Source: Caldilineaceae bacterium
GTDB lineage: Bacteria > Chloroflexota > Anaerolineae > Caldilineales > Caldilineaceae
Length of the DNA stretch: 64,000 nt
Direction: 5' to 3'
NCBI GenBank assembly: GCA_020634755.1
Contig: JACKBC010000009.1
Coordinates: forward strand, 124,001 to 188,000
A program made the translations under genes and the position numbers. Below the pieces are notes generated by a model, which saw only the letters and a program-made list of their open reading frames with translations, was not told where the DNA came from and made no database searches. Position 1 is the first letter of the stretch. Every line of letters begins with the position of its first letter. This document shows positions 8,226-17,401 of this stretch, in pieces.

Positions 8226-9194
8226 ATGAAAGCCATCCGCATTCACGAAACTGGTGATGTAAGCAACCTGAGCTATGAGGACGCGCCCATGCCCGAACCG
8301 GGAGCGGGCGAAGTGCGCATTAAGATTGAAGCCGCCGGACTCAACTTTATTGATACCTATCACCGCATGGGGTGGTATCCGATACCGCGTCCATTTACGC
8401 TGGGGCTAGAGGCGGCAGGCGTGGTAGATGCGGTGGGCGCGGGCGTCAGCGAATTCAAGCCAGGCGACCGCGTGGGCTACTGTATGCATCAGGGGGCATA
8501 TGCCGAATATGCCACCGTGCCCGCCCGTATGGTGGTGCCCGTGCCCGATGGTGTCTCGACCCAGCAGGCCGCCGCCGTGCTGCTTCAGGGCATGACGGCT
8601 CACTATTTGACCCACAGCACCTATCCGCTGCAAAAAGGCGACATTGCGCTGGTTCACGCCGCCGCGGGGGGCACGGGCGCGCTGGTGGTGCAGATGGCCA
8701 AGCTGCTGGGCGCCCAGGTCATTGGTACAGTGGGCACGGCTGAAAAGGCCGAGGTGGCCAAAGCGGCCGGCGCCGACCATACCATTATTTATACCGAGCA
8801 GGATTTTGAGGCTGAAGTTAAGCGCATTACCGACGGCCAGCTTTGCCACGTGGTGTATGAATCGGTGGGCAAGGCCACCTTCGACAAGAGCATGAACTGT
8901 CTGCGCCCGCGTGGCTATATGGTGCTCTTTGGCCAGGCCAGCGGACAGGTGCCGCCGCTGGATCCGCAGATTCTCAACCAGAAGGGATCGCTCTTCTTGA
9001 CCCGGCCGTCGCTGGGCTCCTACGTGGCCACGCGAGAAGAGTTATTGGGCCGCGCCAACGACCTATTCAACTGGATCGCCGCCGGTAAGCTGGACGTACG
9101 GATAGACCAGAGCTATCCGCTAAGCGATGCCGCCGCTGCCCATACCTATTTGGAAGGGCGGCAGACCAAGGGCAAGGTGCTGTTGATTCCGTAA
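8226..9194 (+). CDS. NADPH:quinone oxidoreductase (zeta-crystallin/QOR-like MDR)
   Basis: 322-residue medium-chain dehydrogenase/reductase without the Cys zinc ligands of alcohol dehydrogenases, as in quinone reductases. The N-terminal GroES-like half (MKAIRIHETGDVSNL, FNFIDTYHRMGWYP-type segment) is followed by a Rossmann half with ALVHAAAGGTGALVVQMAKL. The protein runs to the usual C-terminal GKVLLIP. AAAGGAG precedes the ATG. It is expected to carry out cytosolic NADPH-dependent reduction of quinones or enones. A strong terminator follows, so the gene is probably monocistronic. Confidence 0.9.
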   Translation: MKAIRIHETGDVSNLSYEDAPMPEPGAGEVRIKIEAAGLNFIDTYHRMGWYPIPRPFTLGLEAAGVVDAVGAGVSEFKPGDRVGYCMHQGAYAEYATVPARMVVPVPDGVSTQQAAAVLLQGMTAHYLTHSTYPLQKGDIALVHAAAGGTGALVVQMAKLLGAQVIGTVGTAEKAEVAKAAGADHTIIYTEQDFEAEVKRITDGQLCHVVYESVGKATFDKSMNCLRPRGYMVLFGQASGQVPPLDPQILNQKGSLFLTRPSLGSYVATREELLGRANDLFNWIAAGKLDVRIDQSYPLSDAAAAHTYLEGRQTKGKVLLIP

Positions 9195-9260
9195 GTGTCG
9201 GGGCTTTGTGACAGGCCGTGTGAGCTGACTGGCTTGCGAAAAGATAGACTGTGTGAATGT

Positions 9261-9297
9261 GAGGGGTGCGCTTAGCGGCGCACCCCTCATCTTTTTT
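9261..9297 (+). terminator. Rho-independent terminator of the quinone oxidoreductase gene
   Basis: A perfect 11-bp GC-rich stem (GAGGGGTGCGC, 9261-9271 / 9278-9288) with a 6-nt loop is followed by a run of six T at 9292-9297. Confidence 0.9.
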
Positions 9298-9318
9298 ACG
9301 GCTTTGCAGTATAGAACT

Positions 9319-9443
9319 GCTGGTTGACTGACAAATCTTATTTTACGCCAAGTTCGCCCAGAAACGCGCAGAATCTATTCGAGCATCTTGGCGCATCTCC
9401 ACGCCCTTTGCGGTAGAAAGATGAAATGTGTCAGTCAATCAGC
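9319..9443. repeat. 125-bp element with terminal inverted repeats, overlapping the SARP gene end
   Basis: 15-bp ends GCTGGTTGACTGACA (9319-9333) and its near-complement (9429-9443) differ at one position. The right end contains the stop codon and last four codons of the SARP-type gene. An inner pair ACGCCAAG / CTTGGCG is also present. It has no coding capacity and resembles a MITE-like insertion. Confidence 0.6.
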
Positions 9444-12400
9444 ATAGAGCTGTTTAAAAAGTGGGTGCTAATATGGTCCAACGCTTGCGTTTGGCCGCTG
9501 CGACAAGCAGCTTCAAACCGCACGGCATCTAGCGTGGCTTGGAGGGCGGACCGCAATTGTTCGCAAGGCTCTTTATGTTCAAACAGGGCGGCTGGGTGCT
9601 GTATGACCAGGCTGCATAGCTCGACGGCTTGTTCAGCCGCACCTTGGTGGGCGCATATGTGCGCGAGCCCACTGAGCGCGCCGAGCTTGACAAAGTCAAT
9701 ATCCAGATCCACGGCGGTCTTTAGCGCGGTCATAAATTGTTGCTGCGCCGATGCTGGCTGATCAATAGCCAGATCTAACTTGCCCAGGGTGATACGGGTG
9801 TGGGCTCTATATTGGCGCTGTCCCAATTCGTCAAAAAGGGCCAAGGCTTGCTCACCGTGCTGCCGGGCTGCGGCGTGGCGATCCAATAGCAGCAGCACGT
9901 CCATCATGTTGCTGTAACTAATGGCCATGCGGCTGCGATTGCCAGATTGCTTGCTCACCGCCAATGCTTCCTCCAGCAAGGGCAAGGCCGTTGCCGGCCG
10001 CTTTTGGTAGAGATAGTTGGTCCCCAAATTGGTCAGCGTCGTCATCAGGCTATCGGGATCACCAAGCTGCCGGGCCAACGCCAAGCTTTCCGTACTGGGC
10101 GTTTCCGCCTGATCAAAAAGCTCGGCATCTTGTAAAACATAGGCCAGATGCGCCAAGGCCGTATCCAACCCGGCCGGCAAATCTAGCCGCCGGTGGAGAG
10201 CTACGCTCTCTTCGATCATGGGGAGCGCATTTTCAAAGTCGCCGCGCCAAGAGTGCGCCAAGCAGAGACGGGCTAGTACAAAGGCGATCTCTGCTTCTAC
10301 CGCTGTTTTTATCGCTGCTTTTGCCTGTGATTGCGCGTCTGCATGCAGGGCGCGCAACTGCGCCAGGCTGCGCTGCATTAACGCTTCGGCGCTTTCGGCT
10401 TGCCCCATAAACAGACGCGCAATCCCCGCGCGCGCCCACAAGCGCGCCAATAGCAGATTGGCTTCCTCTTGCCCCTGTTGGTCCTGGCGCCGCGCCTGCA
10501 ACGCAGCGTGGGCCGCAACGGCGCTGGCAGCATGTTCAAAGCGCAATACGGCTTCGGCAAAGCTATTCTGCACCTCCAAAAAGAAAAGATAGAGCGCGTG
10601 CAGGGCGTCATTCATTTCGGCAATGGCCATTGTGGCCACGGCCCATTCCCACGCCAGGCGCAAATTATCCGCTTCACTTTGCAGCGTTTTGCCCACGCTA
10701 ATCCGCCGTGCGCTCTGGAGCGTCCACTGGCTTTCAGCTAACAGCTGGCAGTAGTAACGACCGTGGCGGGCCGCCACAGCGGCAGCTTCCGGTGCGGAAA
10801 GTTTGGCCGCGGCGCACTGGCGCAACAGTTCATGGACGCTGTAACGCGCGTCGGCCACGGGGCGCACCAGGGATTTATCAATGAGCCGCGCCAAAGTAGG
10901 CAAGGTGGCGCCGGCCACCGCCGCCGCGGCATGGCGCGTAAAACCACCCCCAAAGCGCGACATCTCGGCAAATATGCGCTGCTCGGTCGAGGTGAGCAGA
11001 CGCCAGGAATGTTCAAAAACGGCCAGCATGCTGCGATGCCGGCTGGGCAAATTGGCCGCTGTGGATTCCAAAAAGGCCAGGCTTTGCACAATTTCGCGGG
11101 CGATTTCTTGGCAAGAGAGCAAGCGGCTCCAACTTGCCGCCAGGTCCAGCGCCAGCGGTGTGCCTTGCACCAACTGGCAGATGTGCACTACGTCGGCGCG
11201 ATTTGCCGCCGTTAGCGCAAAGTGTTGATTGGCGCGGCGGGCGCTCTGCACAAAAAGCTGCACCGCGTCATAGTGAGCGGCCTGGAAATCATCTGCGGCC
11301 GGAAAGGGCATACCGACCAGGCTAAAAACGCTTTCCCCATGTAGATTGAGACGCTGTCGCGAAGTAACAATCATCTTTATGTGGGCGGCCTGTTGGAGTA
11401 GCCTGTTGAGCAATGCCAGCACGCCGGTGGTTGTTTCTCCATGCAATAGCTGCTCCATGTTGTCCAATATCAAAAGCAGCCGCTTGGAATGCAGATAGTC
11501 GACCAGTTCCGACTCCACCTGGGCGCCAGCCGTCAGCGCCAGCGCATCTGCCATGGTGCTGGCCAGCAGTTCGCCCTCCTGCATGGCGCTGAGATCGACA
11601 AAATAGACGCCGTCGGGCCAGCGCACATTGGCGGCTTGGGCAGTGGGCAGCGTGTATGCGGCCTGCTGGGCAACTTGCAGCGCCAGCTGCGTTTTGCCAA
11701 TGCCGCCGGGACCGGTCAGCGTAATCAGGCGGCAGTGCGGGTCGGCCAACAGGGCCGCCACCTCGTTTAGCTCGTGTTTGCGCCCCACAAAAGCAACCAA
11801 TTGGGCCGGCAAGTGTAGATGCACCTGCGCACTTTTGCTGCTTGTTGCCGGCGCCGTTTGCGCAGCGGTCTTCGAGTCAGCAGTTGGTGACAACGGCGTC
11901 TGCCATTGGCCGCTGCGGATTTGCTCGTAGAGCTGCGTACACGCGCTGGAAGGCGTAAGGCCCATCTCTTGCTGCAACAGCTCGGTGTAGGTTTGATATT
12001 CGCGGAGGGCCTCTTGGGTGGCGCCCAGCTCTGCGTGCAGCTGCATGAGCCATTGACGCGGTGGCTCATGTAGGGCATCCAGCTGGCGCCAGCGTTCGGC
12101 AACGGCAAGCGCGGCACGCGTTGCGCCCTGCACATGCAAGCCGTGCGTGTATCTTTCCAGCGCCCAGCCCAAATCGCGCTGAAATGCCTGGCCCTCAAAC
12201 AGCTGCCATTGTTCAAAATCTGGCGCATCGTCAATGGCCAGGCCGGCCAGAAAATCGGCGGCGGCCAAGTCAATGGCGCGCGCCAAAAGCGCTAGATCGG
12301 TCCCATTGCCCGTGCGAAAGCGGTCGAGCAGCTGTTGAAACTGGTTTACATCAACCTGGTGCAGGGCTGCCGGGGTCAACATGATTGTCTGCCGGTCAAT

Positions 12401-12643
12401 TTGAAACCAGTGCGCGCCAATCGCCCGGGTGAGCGTGGAGAGCGCACGGCGCAATTCGGCGCGGGCGCTCGCTGCATCATAGGCGGGCCAGAGCAATTCG
12501 GCCAGCGCGGCGCGGCTTTGGGGCTGTGGATTCAAAGCCAGGTAGGCCATGAGCGCCAGAGCTTTGCGTCGGCCAATGCGGACAGGTTCATTTTCCAGCA
12601 ATATGGCCGGTGGCCCCAAAAGTCGGATTGATAAAGAGGTCAT
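9431..12643 (-). CDS. SARP/BTAD-type regulator with NB-ARC ATPase and TPR repeats
   Basis: 1070-residue transcriptional regulator of the AfsR-like class. Order: N-terminal OmpR-type winged helix (SIRLLGPPAILLENEPVRIG, about 1-95), bacterial transcriptional activator domain (about 98-245), NB-ARC/STAND ATPase with Walker A GPGGIGKT (Lys317) and Walker B RLLLILDN, then a long TPR-type helical array to the C-terminus. STAND proteins of this kind are thought to be held off until a ligand acts through the TPR/ATPase part. It is divergent from the secreted C11 peptidase gene. The intervening 447 bp carries 11-bp-phased repeats, so that gene is its most likely target. The stop codon lies inside an inverted-repeat element. 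Confidence 0.92.
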   Translation of the reverse strand: MTSLSIRLLGPPAILLENEPVRIGRRKALALMAYLALNPQPQSRAALAELLWPAYDAASARAELRRALSTLTRAIGAHWFQIDRQTIMLTPAALHQVDVNQFQQLLDRFRTGNGTDLALLARAIDLAAADFLAGLAIDDAPDFEQWQLFEGQAFQRDLGWALERYTHGLHVQGATRAALAVAERWRQLDALHEPPRQWLMQLHAELGATQEALREYQTYTELLQQEMGLTPSSACTQLYEQIRSGQWQTPLSPTADSKTAAQTAPATSSKSAQVHLHLPAQLVAFVGRKHELNEVAALLADPHCRLITLTGPGGIGKTQLALQVAQQAAYTLPTAQAANVRWPDGVYFVDLSAMQEGELLASTMADALALTAGAQVESELVDYLHSKRLLLILDNMEQLLHGETTTGVLALLNRLLQQAAHIKMIVTSRQRLNLHGESVFSLVGMPFPAADDFQAAHYDAVQLFVQSARRANQHFALTAANRADVVHICQLVQGTPLALDLAASWSRLLSCQEIAREIVQSLAFLESTAANLPSRHRSMLAVFEHSWRLLTSTEQRIFAEMSRFGGGFTRHAAAAVAGATLPTLARLIDKSLVRPVADARYSVHELLRQCAAAKLSAPEAAAVAARHGRYYCQLLAESQWTLQSARRISVGKTLQSEADNLRLAWEWAVATMAIAEMNDALHALYLFFLEVQNSFAEAVLRFEHAASAVAAHAALQARRQDQQGQEEANLLLARLWARAGIARLFMGQAESAEALMQRSLAQLRALHADAQSQAKAAIKTAVEAEIAFVLARLCLAHSWRGDFENALPMIEESVALHRRLDLPAGLDTALAHLAYVLQDAELFDQAETPSTESLALARQLGDPDSLMTTLTNLGTNYLYQKRPATALPLLEEALAVSKQSGNRSRMAISYSNMMDVLLLLDRHAAARQHGEQALALFDELGQRQYRAHTRITLGKLDLAIDQPASAQQQFMTALKTAVDLDIDFVKLGALSGLAHICAHQGAAEQAVELCSLVIQHPAALFEHKEPCEQLRSALQATLDAVRFEAACRSGQTQALDHISTHFLNSSMLID

Positions 12644-13090
12644 ATGGTATTTTAGCGCGCCTTTGATCTAGATACAAATGGCCTGCAATTTTAGGGCGCC
12701 ATTCGCTTTGGCGGCGCACATAGGGCGGCAGGATAGAATCCTCGGCTAAAATCGCGAAGCCACCACCGCGGCTGGGGCCAAATCGCGGTGGCGATTTTTC
12801 AATGGGAGGCGCCCATTTCTAATGGTTGCTATTGGTTGGCCCCAACGTCAAACGCTCCCGTAATTTTAGGGCGATCCTTGGCCCAATTGTTGAATGTGCA
12901 TAATTTCCTACGCAAGGTGTGCTGGCAACTTGGCACGATTTTGGCACGCTGGGGCGCGGCGCATGGCCCGTTATTGGCACGCCGGCGCGGTATGCTTGTG
13001 CATGTCTGGTTGCTTCAACTGGAACCAGCGCAATTATCAATACCCCCTTTTCCTGCAAAACCTCAACAATTCTAATTTCTGGAGGATAAA
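12644..13090. other. Divergent promoter region between SARP gene and C11 peptidase gene
   Basis: Non-coding. It contains a 12-bp direct repeat AATTTTAGGGCG (12687-12698 and 12862-12873), a GC-rich hairpin followed by five T on the + strand (CCACCGCG 12763-12770 / CGCGGTGG 12784-12791, T run to 12799) and the phased TTGGCACG cluster described separately. Confidence 0.65.
12930..12996 (+). promoter_or_regulatory. Putative SARP operator and -10 box of the C11 peptidase gene
   Basis: TTGGCACG occurs exactly at 12930, 12941 and 12974, with a 6/8 match (ATGGCCCG) at 12963: every start is a multiple of 11 bp from the first. A TATGCT hexamer at 12991-12996 follows the last copy by 9 bp. SARP regulators are known to bind heptamer direct repeats at 11-bp period placed about 8 bp before the -10 element. 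The regulator gene is the divergent neighbour. The binding assignment is inference. Confidence 0.6.
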
Positions 13091-16000
13091 ATGCTATATC
13101 TGAGAAGTCCATATCACACTACGCAACGACTGCTGGGATTAATCATCAGCTTATTGCTGGGGCTGACGCTGGTGGGCAGCCCCAGCAGCGCGTTGGCCAG
13201 TGCTCCTCGCTTGGAAAGTGATTTGCCCAATGCCGCGGGCGTGATTGCCTACATGAATGGCCGCCAGGAGATCCGCGTTATTAATCCCGATGGCAGCAAC
13301 GATCACGCAATTCTCAACATTTCTGGCGATGAGATTGTCAACCACATTAACTCTGTGGCGTGGAGCCCAGACGGTGCGCAACTGGCTTTTTCATCCAGCC
13401 ATGAGCAGACCTGCTCACCCTATCGCGCTGATATCTATACGGCTGACTCGAGCGGCGGCAATTTGCGGCGGTTGACCCACGGTCCGAAATGCGCAGATTT
13501 GAGCGCCTACGCCACGGGTTCCGTTACGGTGCAGGTGGCCAACCAGCTGTTTGACCAATCCATCTATTTCATTTACGTCGAAGGCATGGCCGAGGCCCAG
13601 GAGTTGGTGATCTCACCGGGGGCAGTGGTCAATGTCACGCTCAACAATGTGGCCGATTTGGGTGACGGCATTATGCAGCGCGTGGTCATTTTCCAGACCG
13701 AGCAGAACAACTGGATTTGGCCGGCGCAGGTGGATGTGGTCGCCGGTTCCACGGTGGATGCAGGCGAATTTAAGATTAGTAACAGCAACAAATATTTGTC
13801 CTATGGCGCCTTCTTCCCCTCCTGGCGCAGCGATGGCGCCGGCGTGGCCTTTGCGCTGGGCGAAGCGGACCTATATGCGGTTTCGGCCAGCGCTGGCGCA
13901 TTGGATGGCGGTGCGTCGCTCTTTCCCAACGATAGTGTCTTTGGCAGCTTTGTGGCCTATTCACCAATTGCCAACGAGATCCTTTTCTTTCACGGTGGCA
14001 CGGTTTACAAGGCCACGCCCGGCGATGCCAACAGCATTACCGCGCTGGTGGAGCTGGATTGGACGCTCTACGGGCTGGACTGGCTGCCCGATGGCTCCGG
14101 GTTTGTGCTCTCGGACGGTTCCGGCTTTGCCGATGATGAAAATGGCGGTCTGCGTCCGGAAACGATGAACATTTGGAAGTACACCTTTGCCGGTAGCTCA
14201 TTGCAGCAGATTACCAGCTATACCACTGAATTTGCCTTCCACCCCAGCGTTTCGCCCGATGGACAATATGTGGTCTTTAGCTATGGCGCAACCTACACCA
14301 GCCCGGCCGAGTTGCGCATTATGCGCATTGACGGCACAGAGGTGCAGTCGCTGGGGGTGGGTGGTATCCGTCCAGATTGGGGGCCGGCCAACACGGTTGC
14401 GCCGACGGCCACGCCCACCACCGTGCCCACGTCCACACCGCCACCCGCCACCAACACGCCTGCACCAACCGATACGCCCACCGGGCAGCCAACAGTTCAG
14501 CCCACCAATACGCCCACTCCCCTGCCAGCCGAAAATTTGGTCCAAAACGGCGGCTTTGAGACGGGCGATCTGTCCAGCTGGATCGTGCCCGAAAATTCCA
14601 CGGTGATTGTTACGGGCGATGGCGCATATGGCGGCCAATATGCTGCCTATTTCGGCGGCATTGACAATGCCAATGAAGAGTTCTATCAGCAGGTCAACGT
14701 GCCCAATACTGGTGAACAGGGTGCGCTCACTTTCTGGGTCAATCAGTTTAGCGAAGAGAGCGCGGAAGGCGCCGACTTCTTCTGCGCCAGCATTTATGAC
14801 GCCAACACGGTTGAGCAGATTTTCGACTTGGGCTGTCTGGACGGCGTGGAAGCCATCAATGATAGTTATGATGCCGAAGCCTGGTGGCTGGCGCAGTATG
14901 AGTTCCAGGGCGCAGATTGGAATGCGCTCAAAGGGAAGGCTATCCTGCTGGCTTTTCAAATGTATACGGACGGTTCGCTGCTCACAACGGTGCTGATCGA
15001 TAACATTAGCTTCCAGACCGGCAGCACGGCGGTGGCTACGCCCACGCCCACACCCATCAGCACGGCGCAACCCAGCGCCCAGCGCACCTGGACGGCTATC
15101 CTCTATATTGATGGCGACAACGACTTGTGTAATGCTTACCCCCGCCTGCTGACTCGCATGGAGCAAGAGCTGGGCGACAAGATCGGTCCCAACGGCTTCC
15201 TCAACATTACCGTCCTCATCGACCACCATCCGGGGTACTGCCAGGGCATCGGCAACGCCATGCGTTTTCTCATCCAGCCAAACGGCGCCTATACAGACGG
15301 CGTCAACCGCTGGGACATGGGCGAAATTCACATGGGGGACCCGCAAACGCTGGTAGACTTTGCCCAGTGGTCCATGACCAACTACCCCGCCGATCACTAC
15401 TATTTGGCCATTGACGACCACGGTGGCGGTATTACCGGCCTGGCCTGGGACGAAACCAATGGTGACGATCCGCTGACGACCAGTGAACTACACGCCGCGT
15501 TGCAAACCATTACCAACAATGGGCAGCAGAAAATTGACGTCTTTGCCTACGAAGCTTGTCTCATGGGCATGGTGGAAAATGCGTATGACGTGAGTCCATT
15601 TACCGACTACGTGTTTGCTTTTCCCACCATTAGCTGGACCAACAACGCCTCGTATCCATCGTATTTTGGCGACGACCGCTTCAATGCCGCTACTAATGGC
15701 CGCAGCTTTGGCGAAATCATCTTTGATGTCTACTATGAAAGCGTGACGCTGCCCTATGCGGTGTCGCTGGTGGAAAGCGCCAAAATGGATGCCGTGCAGA
15801 GTGCCCTCAACAGCTGGGCCAGCGCCGTGCAAGCGCAACTGGGCAGCGCCCAAGACAAGATCAGTGATGTGCGCAACAATGTACAAAAAGTGGATGTCAA
15901 TGGCAATGACCAGGTCAACAACGATGATCCCTATGTGGACCTGTGGGACGCGGCCGATAAGATGGCGGCGCACGGCATCGCCGTGGCAGAGGGCAACGCA

Positions 16001-16336
16001 CTCAAAGCCGCGATTGATGCTGCCCTGGTGCGCAGCGCTTTCCGCCCCGCCCATCCCCAAGTCAATGTGGATTACAGCAACGTCCACGGCCTAACCATCT
16101 TTTGGCCGCAGTCGTCACAAGCGCCTTATCCTTATGCCGACTATGTGGGCGGCTCTCTCTATGGCGCCACGGCTACCGGCACGTGGGATGACTTTTTGCA
16201 GGCCCTCTTGGGCAATAGCGCCCGGCGCAGCATGTCTGCCACCATCGGCCCGGTGGATCGCCGCGTGGCGCCCGACATAGAGCTGCCGAGCCGCGGTTCA
16301 ACCGGCGCCATCTTCCTGCCGCTGATTCGCAAATAG
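13091..16336 (+). CDS. Secreted C11 (clostripain-type) peptidase with beta-propeller and jelly-roll domains
   Basis: 1081 residues. A signal peptide (LLGLIISLLLGLTLVG ... ALAS) is followed by TolB/PD40-like propeller blades (RVINPDGSN, VAWSPDGAQLAFSS, PSVSPDGQYVVFS), a Thr/Pro-rich linker around 435-480, a carbohydrate-binding-like jelly roll (NLVQNGGFETGDLSSW), a second linker, and a C-terminal clostripain-like domain. The catalytic dyad is His777 in DDHGGG and Cys823 in EACLMGM, as in clan CD family C11. It probably acts outside the cell, cleaving after Arg or Lys as known for the family. GGAGG precedes the ATG. It is likely controlled by the divergent SARP regulator. Confidence 0.9.
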   Translation: MLYLRSPYHTTQRLLGLIISLLLGLTLVGSPSSALASAPRLESDLPNAAGVIAYMNGRQEIRVINPDGSNDHAILNISGDEIVNHINSVAWSPDGAQLAFSSSHEQTCSPYRADIYTADSSGGNLRRLTHGPKCADLSAYATGSVTVQVANQLFDQSIYFIYVEGMAEAQELVISPGAVVNVTLNNVADLGDGIMQRVVIFQTEQNNWIWPAQVDVVAGSTVDAGEFKISNSNKYLSYGAFFPSWRSDGAGVAFALGEADLYAVSASAGALDGGASLFPNDSVFGSFVAYSPIANEILFFHGGTVYKATPGDANSITALVELDWTLYGLDWLPDGSGFVLSDGSGFADDENGGLRPETMNIWKYTFAGSSLQQITSYTTEFAFHPSVSPDGQYVVFSYGATYTSPAELRIMRIDGTEVQSLGVGGIRPDWGPANTVAPTATPTTVPTSTPPPATNTPAPTDTPTGQPTVQPTNTPTPLPAENLVQNGGFETGDLSSWIVPENSTVIVTGDGAYGGQYAAYFGGIDNANEEFYQQVNVPNTGEQGALTFWVNQFSEESAEGADFFCASIYDANTVEQIFDLGCLDGVEAINDSYDAEAWWLAQYEFQGADWNALKGKAILLAFQMYTDGSLLTTVLIDNISFQTGSTAVATPTPTPISTAQPSAQRTWTAILYIDGDNDLCNAYPRLLTRMEQELGDKIGPNGFLNITVLIDHHPGYCQGIGNAMRFLIQPNGAYTDGVNRWDMGEIHMGDPQTLVDFAQWSMTNYPADHYYLAIDDHGGGITGLAWDETNGDDPLTTSELHAALQTITNNGQQKIDVFAYEACLMGMVENAYDVSPFTDYVFAFPTISWTNNASYPSYFGDDRFNAATNGRSFGEIIFDVYYESVTLPYAVSLVESAKMDAVQSALNSWASAVQAQLGSAQDKISDVRNNVQKVDVNGNDQVNNDDPYVDLWDAADKMAAHGIAVAEGNALKAAIDAALVRSAFRPAHPQVNVDYSNVHGLTIFWPQSSQAPYPYADYVGGSLYGATATGTWDDFLQALLGNSARRSMSATIGPVDRRVAPDIELPSRGSTGAIFLPLIRK

Positions 16337-16377
16337 CACACCAAGAAGCGCCACGCTATAAATACGACTTGGTAATC

Positions 16378-16452
16378 GTTCAAAAGTAACTTGCGGATTG
16401 AAACCTGTCAGGTCTCGACGACCTGACAGGTTTGGCCGCCAACTTATTTCTG
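16378..16452 (+). repeat. 75-bp CCTGTCAGG repeat, copy B
   Basis: Same 75-bp layout as 40135-40209 and 40276-40350: GTTCAAAA...AACTTG..GATT, then a 14-bp inverted repeat (16401-16414 / 16420-16433), then TTTGG.GCCAACTTATTTCTG. It starts 42 bp after the C11 peptidase stop codon. Confidence 0.8.
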
Positions 16453-16561
16453 AATGCTTACTTAATCAACACGACTAAACCTGCCCGATGCGCAATGCAA
16501 GCTCAGCCAAGCAATGAGGGGGTGATCATCCGGTCACCCCCTTATCATGTCAGCGTATTTT

Positions 16562-16694
16562 AGAAGCTGTGTGAAAAGTTACAATTAGGTCCAAAAACAT
16601 GCCGGGAAAGGGCCGATTGCGCATGATGTGACCAGGATTTCGCGGCCCTTTCGCGGAATGTGACACACCTCAACCACCTTTGCAGACAGCTTCT
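16562..16694. repeat. 133-bp element with 17-bp terminal inverted repeats
   Basis: Ends AGAAGCTGTGTGAAAAG (16562-16578) and the complement of AGAAGCTGTCTGCAAAG (16678-16694) match at 15 of 17 positions. An inner pair GAAAGGGCCG / CGGCCCTTTC makes it doubly palindromic. Upstream at 16516-16542 is a separate GGGGGTGA/TCACCCCC hairpin. The rest of the 16337-16840 gap shows no gene. Confidence 0.6.
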
Positions 16695-16840
16695 TTGCGC
16701 TTTATCTTGGCACTTTCCCTGTCGGCTATAGTGCGGTTGAGATGAGAACCGGCGTTTTCTGTTGGCTCAATAGGCGCATTTAAACGCCGGTTCCCGTTCA
16801 AAGCTGAGTATAATGAACGACGAAAAAGGAGGTAGTCCCG

Positions 16841-17074
16841 ATGCCCATCAATGAACTGGACATCTACGAAATTCGGGTTGCCGCCAAACTGGATCCAGCC
16901 TGGTCGGCCTGGTTGGGCGGATTGAAAATTCAGAATCAGGAGAACAACACGACCGTTCTAAACGGCGCGCTAGATGTGGAGACGTTAGAAACAGTCATTC
17001 GTCGCATCCAAGATTTGGGCGTGGCTGTTGTGGAGTGGAACGAACGTGCGCCAATCATACCGACCCACGAATGA
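16841..17074 (+). CDS. Small conserved-looking protein of unknown function
   Basis: 77 residues, no signal peptide or membrane segment. AAAGGAGG lies 8 bp before the ATG. The pattern YEIRVAAKLDPAWSAWLGGL ... TVLNGALDVETLETVIRRIQDLG resembles small actinobacterial and Chloroflexi proteins with a ferredoxin-like alpha/beta pattern that often sit near signalling genes. I do not know a function. Confidence 0.7.
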   Translation: MPINELDIYEIRVAAKLDPAWSAWLGGLKIQNQENNTTVLNGALDVETLETVIRRIQDLGVAVVEWNERAPIIPTHE

Positions 17075-17154
17075 GTGCATCCTTTGTAGATATTCCATTA
17101 ACGGTCCACTACAACGGTGTTGGCGATATAAGCGTCGGTTTCGATTGATACCTC

Positions 17155-17234
17155 ACGTTACGCAGCGACAGCCAGTCTGCTAGAGAGAAACAGGAAAGGC
17201 GGCTCGCCGACTTTCCGCTAGGCTTGCGTAACGT
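17155..17234 (+). repeat. F-family-like repeat, diverged copy
   Basis: 80 bp with ends ACGTTACGCA and GCGTAACGT and the characteristic GCTAGGCTTGCGTAA right end. It appears to interrupt an H-family repeat: H-like sequence GCGTCGGTTTCGATTGATA lies at 17133-17151 and resumes at 17236. Confidence 0.55.
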
Positions 17235-17235
17235 A

Positions 17236-17290
17236 GTTGATGACTCCGACTCTATTGCCTACAATTGCGAGCTACTGTATATTTTATTTT
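17236..17290 (+). repeat. H-family repeat, copy 2
   Basis: GACTCTATTGCCTACAATTG and the following GAGCTACTGTATATTT match the copies at 751, 24465 (inverted) and 39190. It lies about 110 bp upstream of the EndoQ-UvrD start. Confidence 0.5.
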
Positions 17291-17401
17291 TTGGAAAAAT
17301 CTTCCGTCATGCTAGAGTTTATGAATAGATTCGAACCAATTACCAAACAACCAGCAACCAATCGCCACTCGTTCACATTTCATTTCAAACACTCCATATC
17401 T

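Noticed and set aside
12930..12950. Sigma-54 type promoter suggested by TGGCACG
   Set aside because: No TTGC element at the required spacing; the copies are phased at 11 bp, which fits a SARP operator better.
14198..15421. Long reverse-strand open frame of 407 codons
   Set aside because: It lies entirely opposite the C11 peptidase gene, whose domains and catalytic residues are clear; the reverse frame is a by-product of codon bias.
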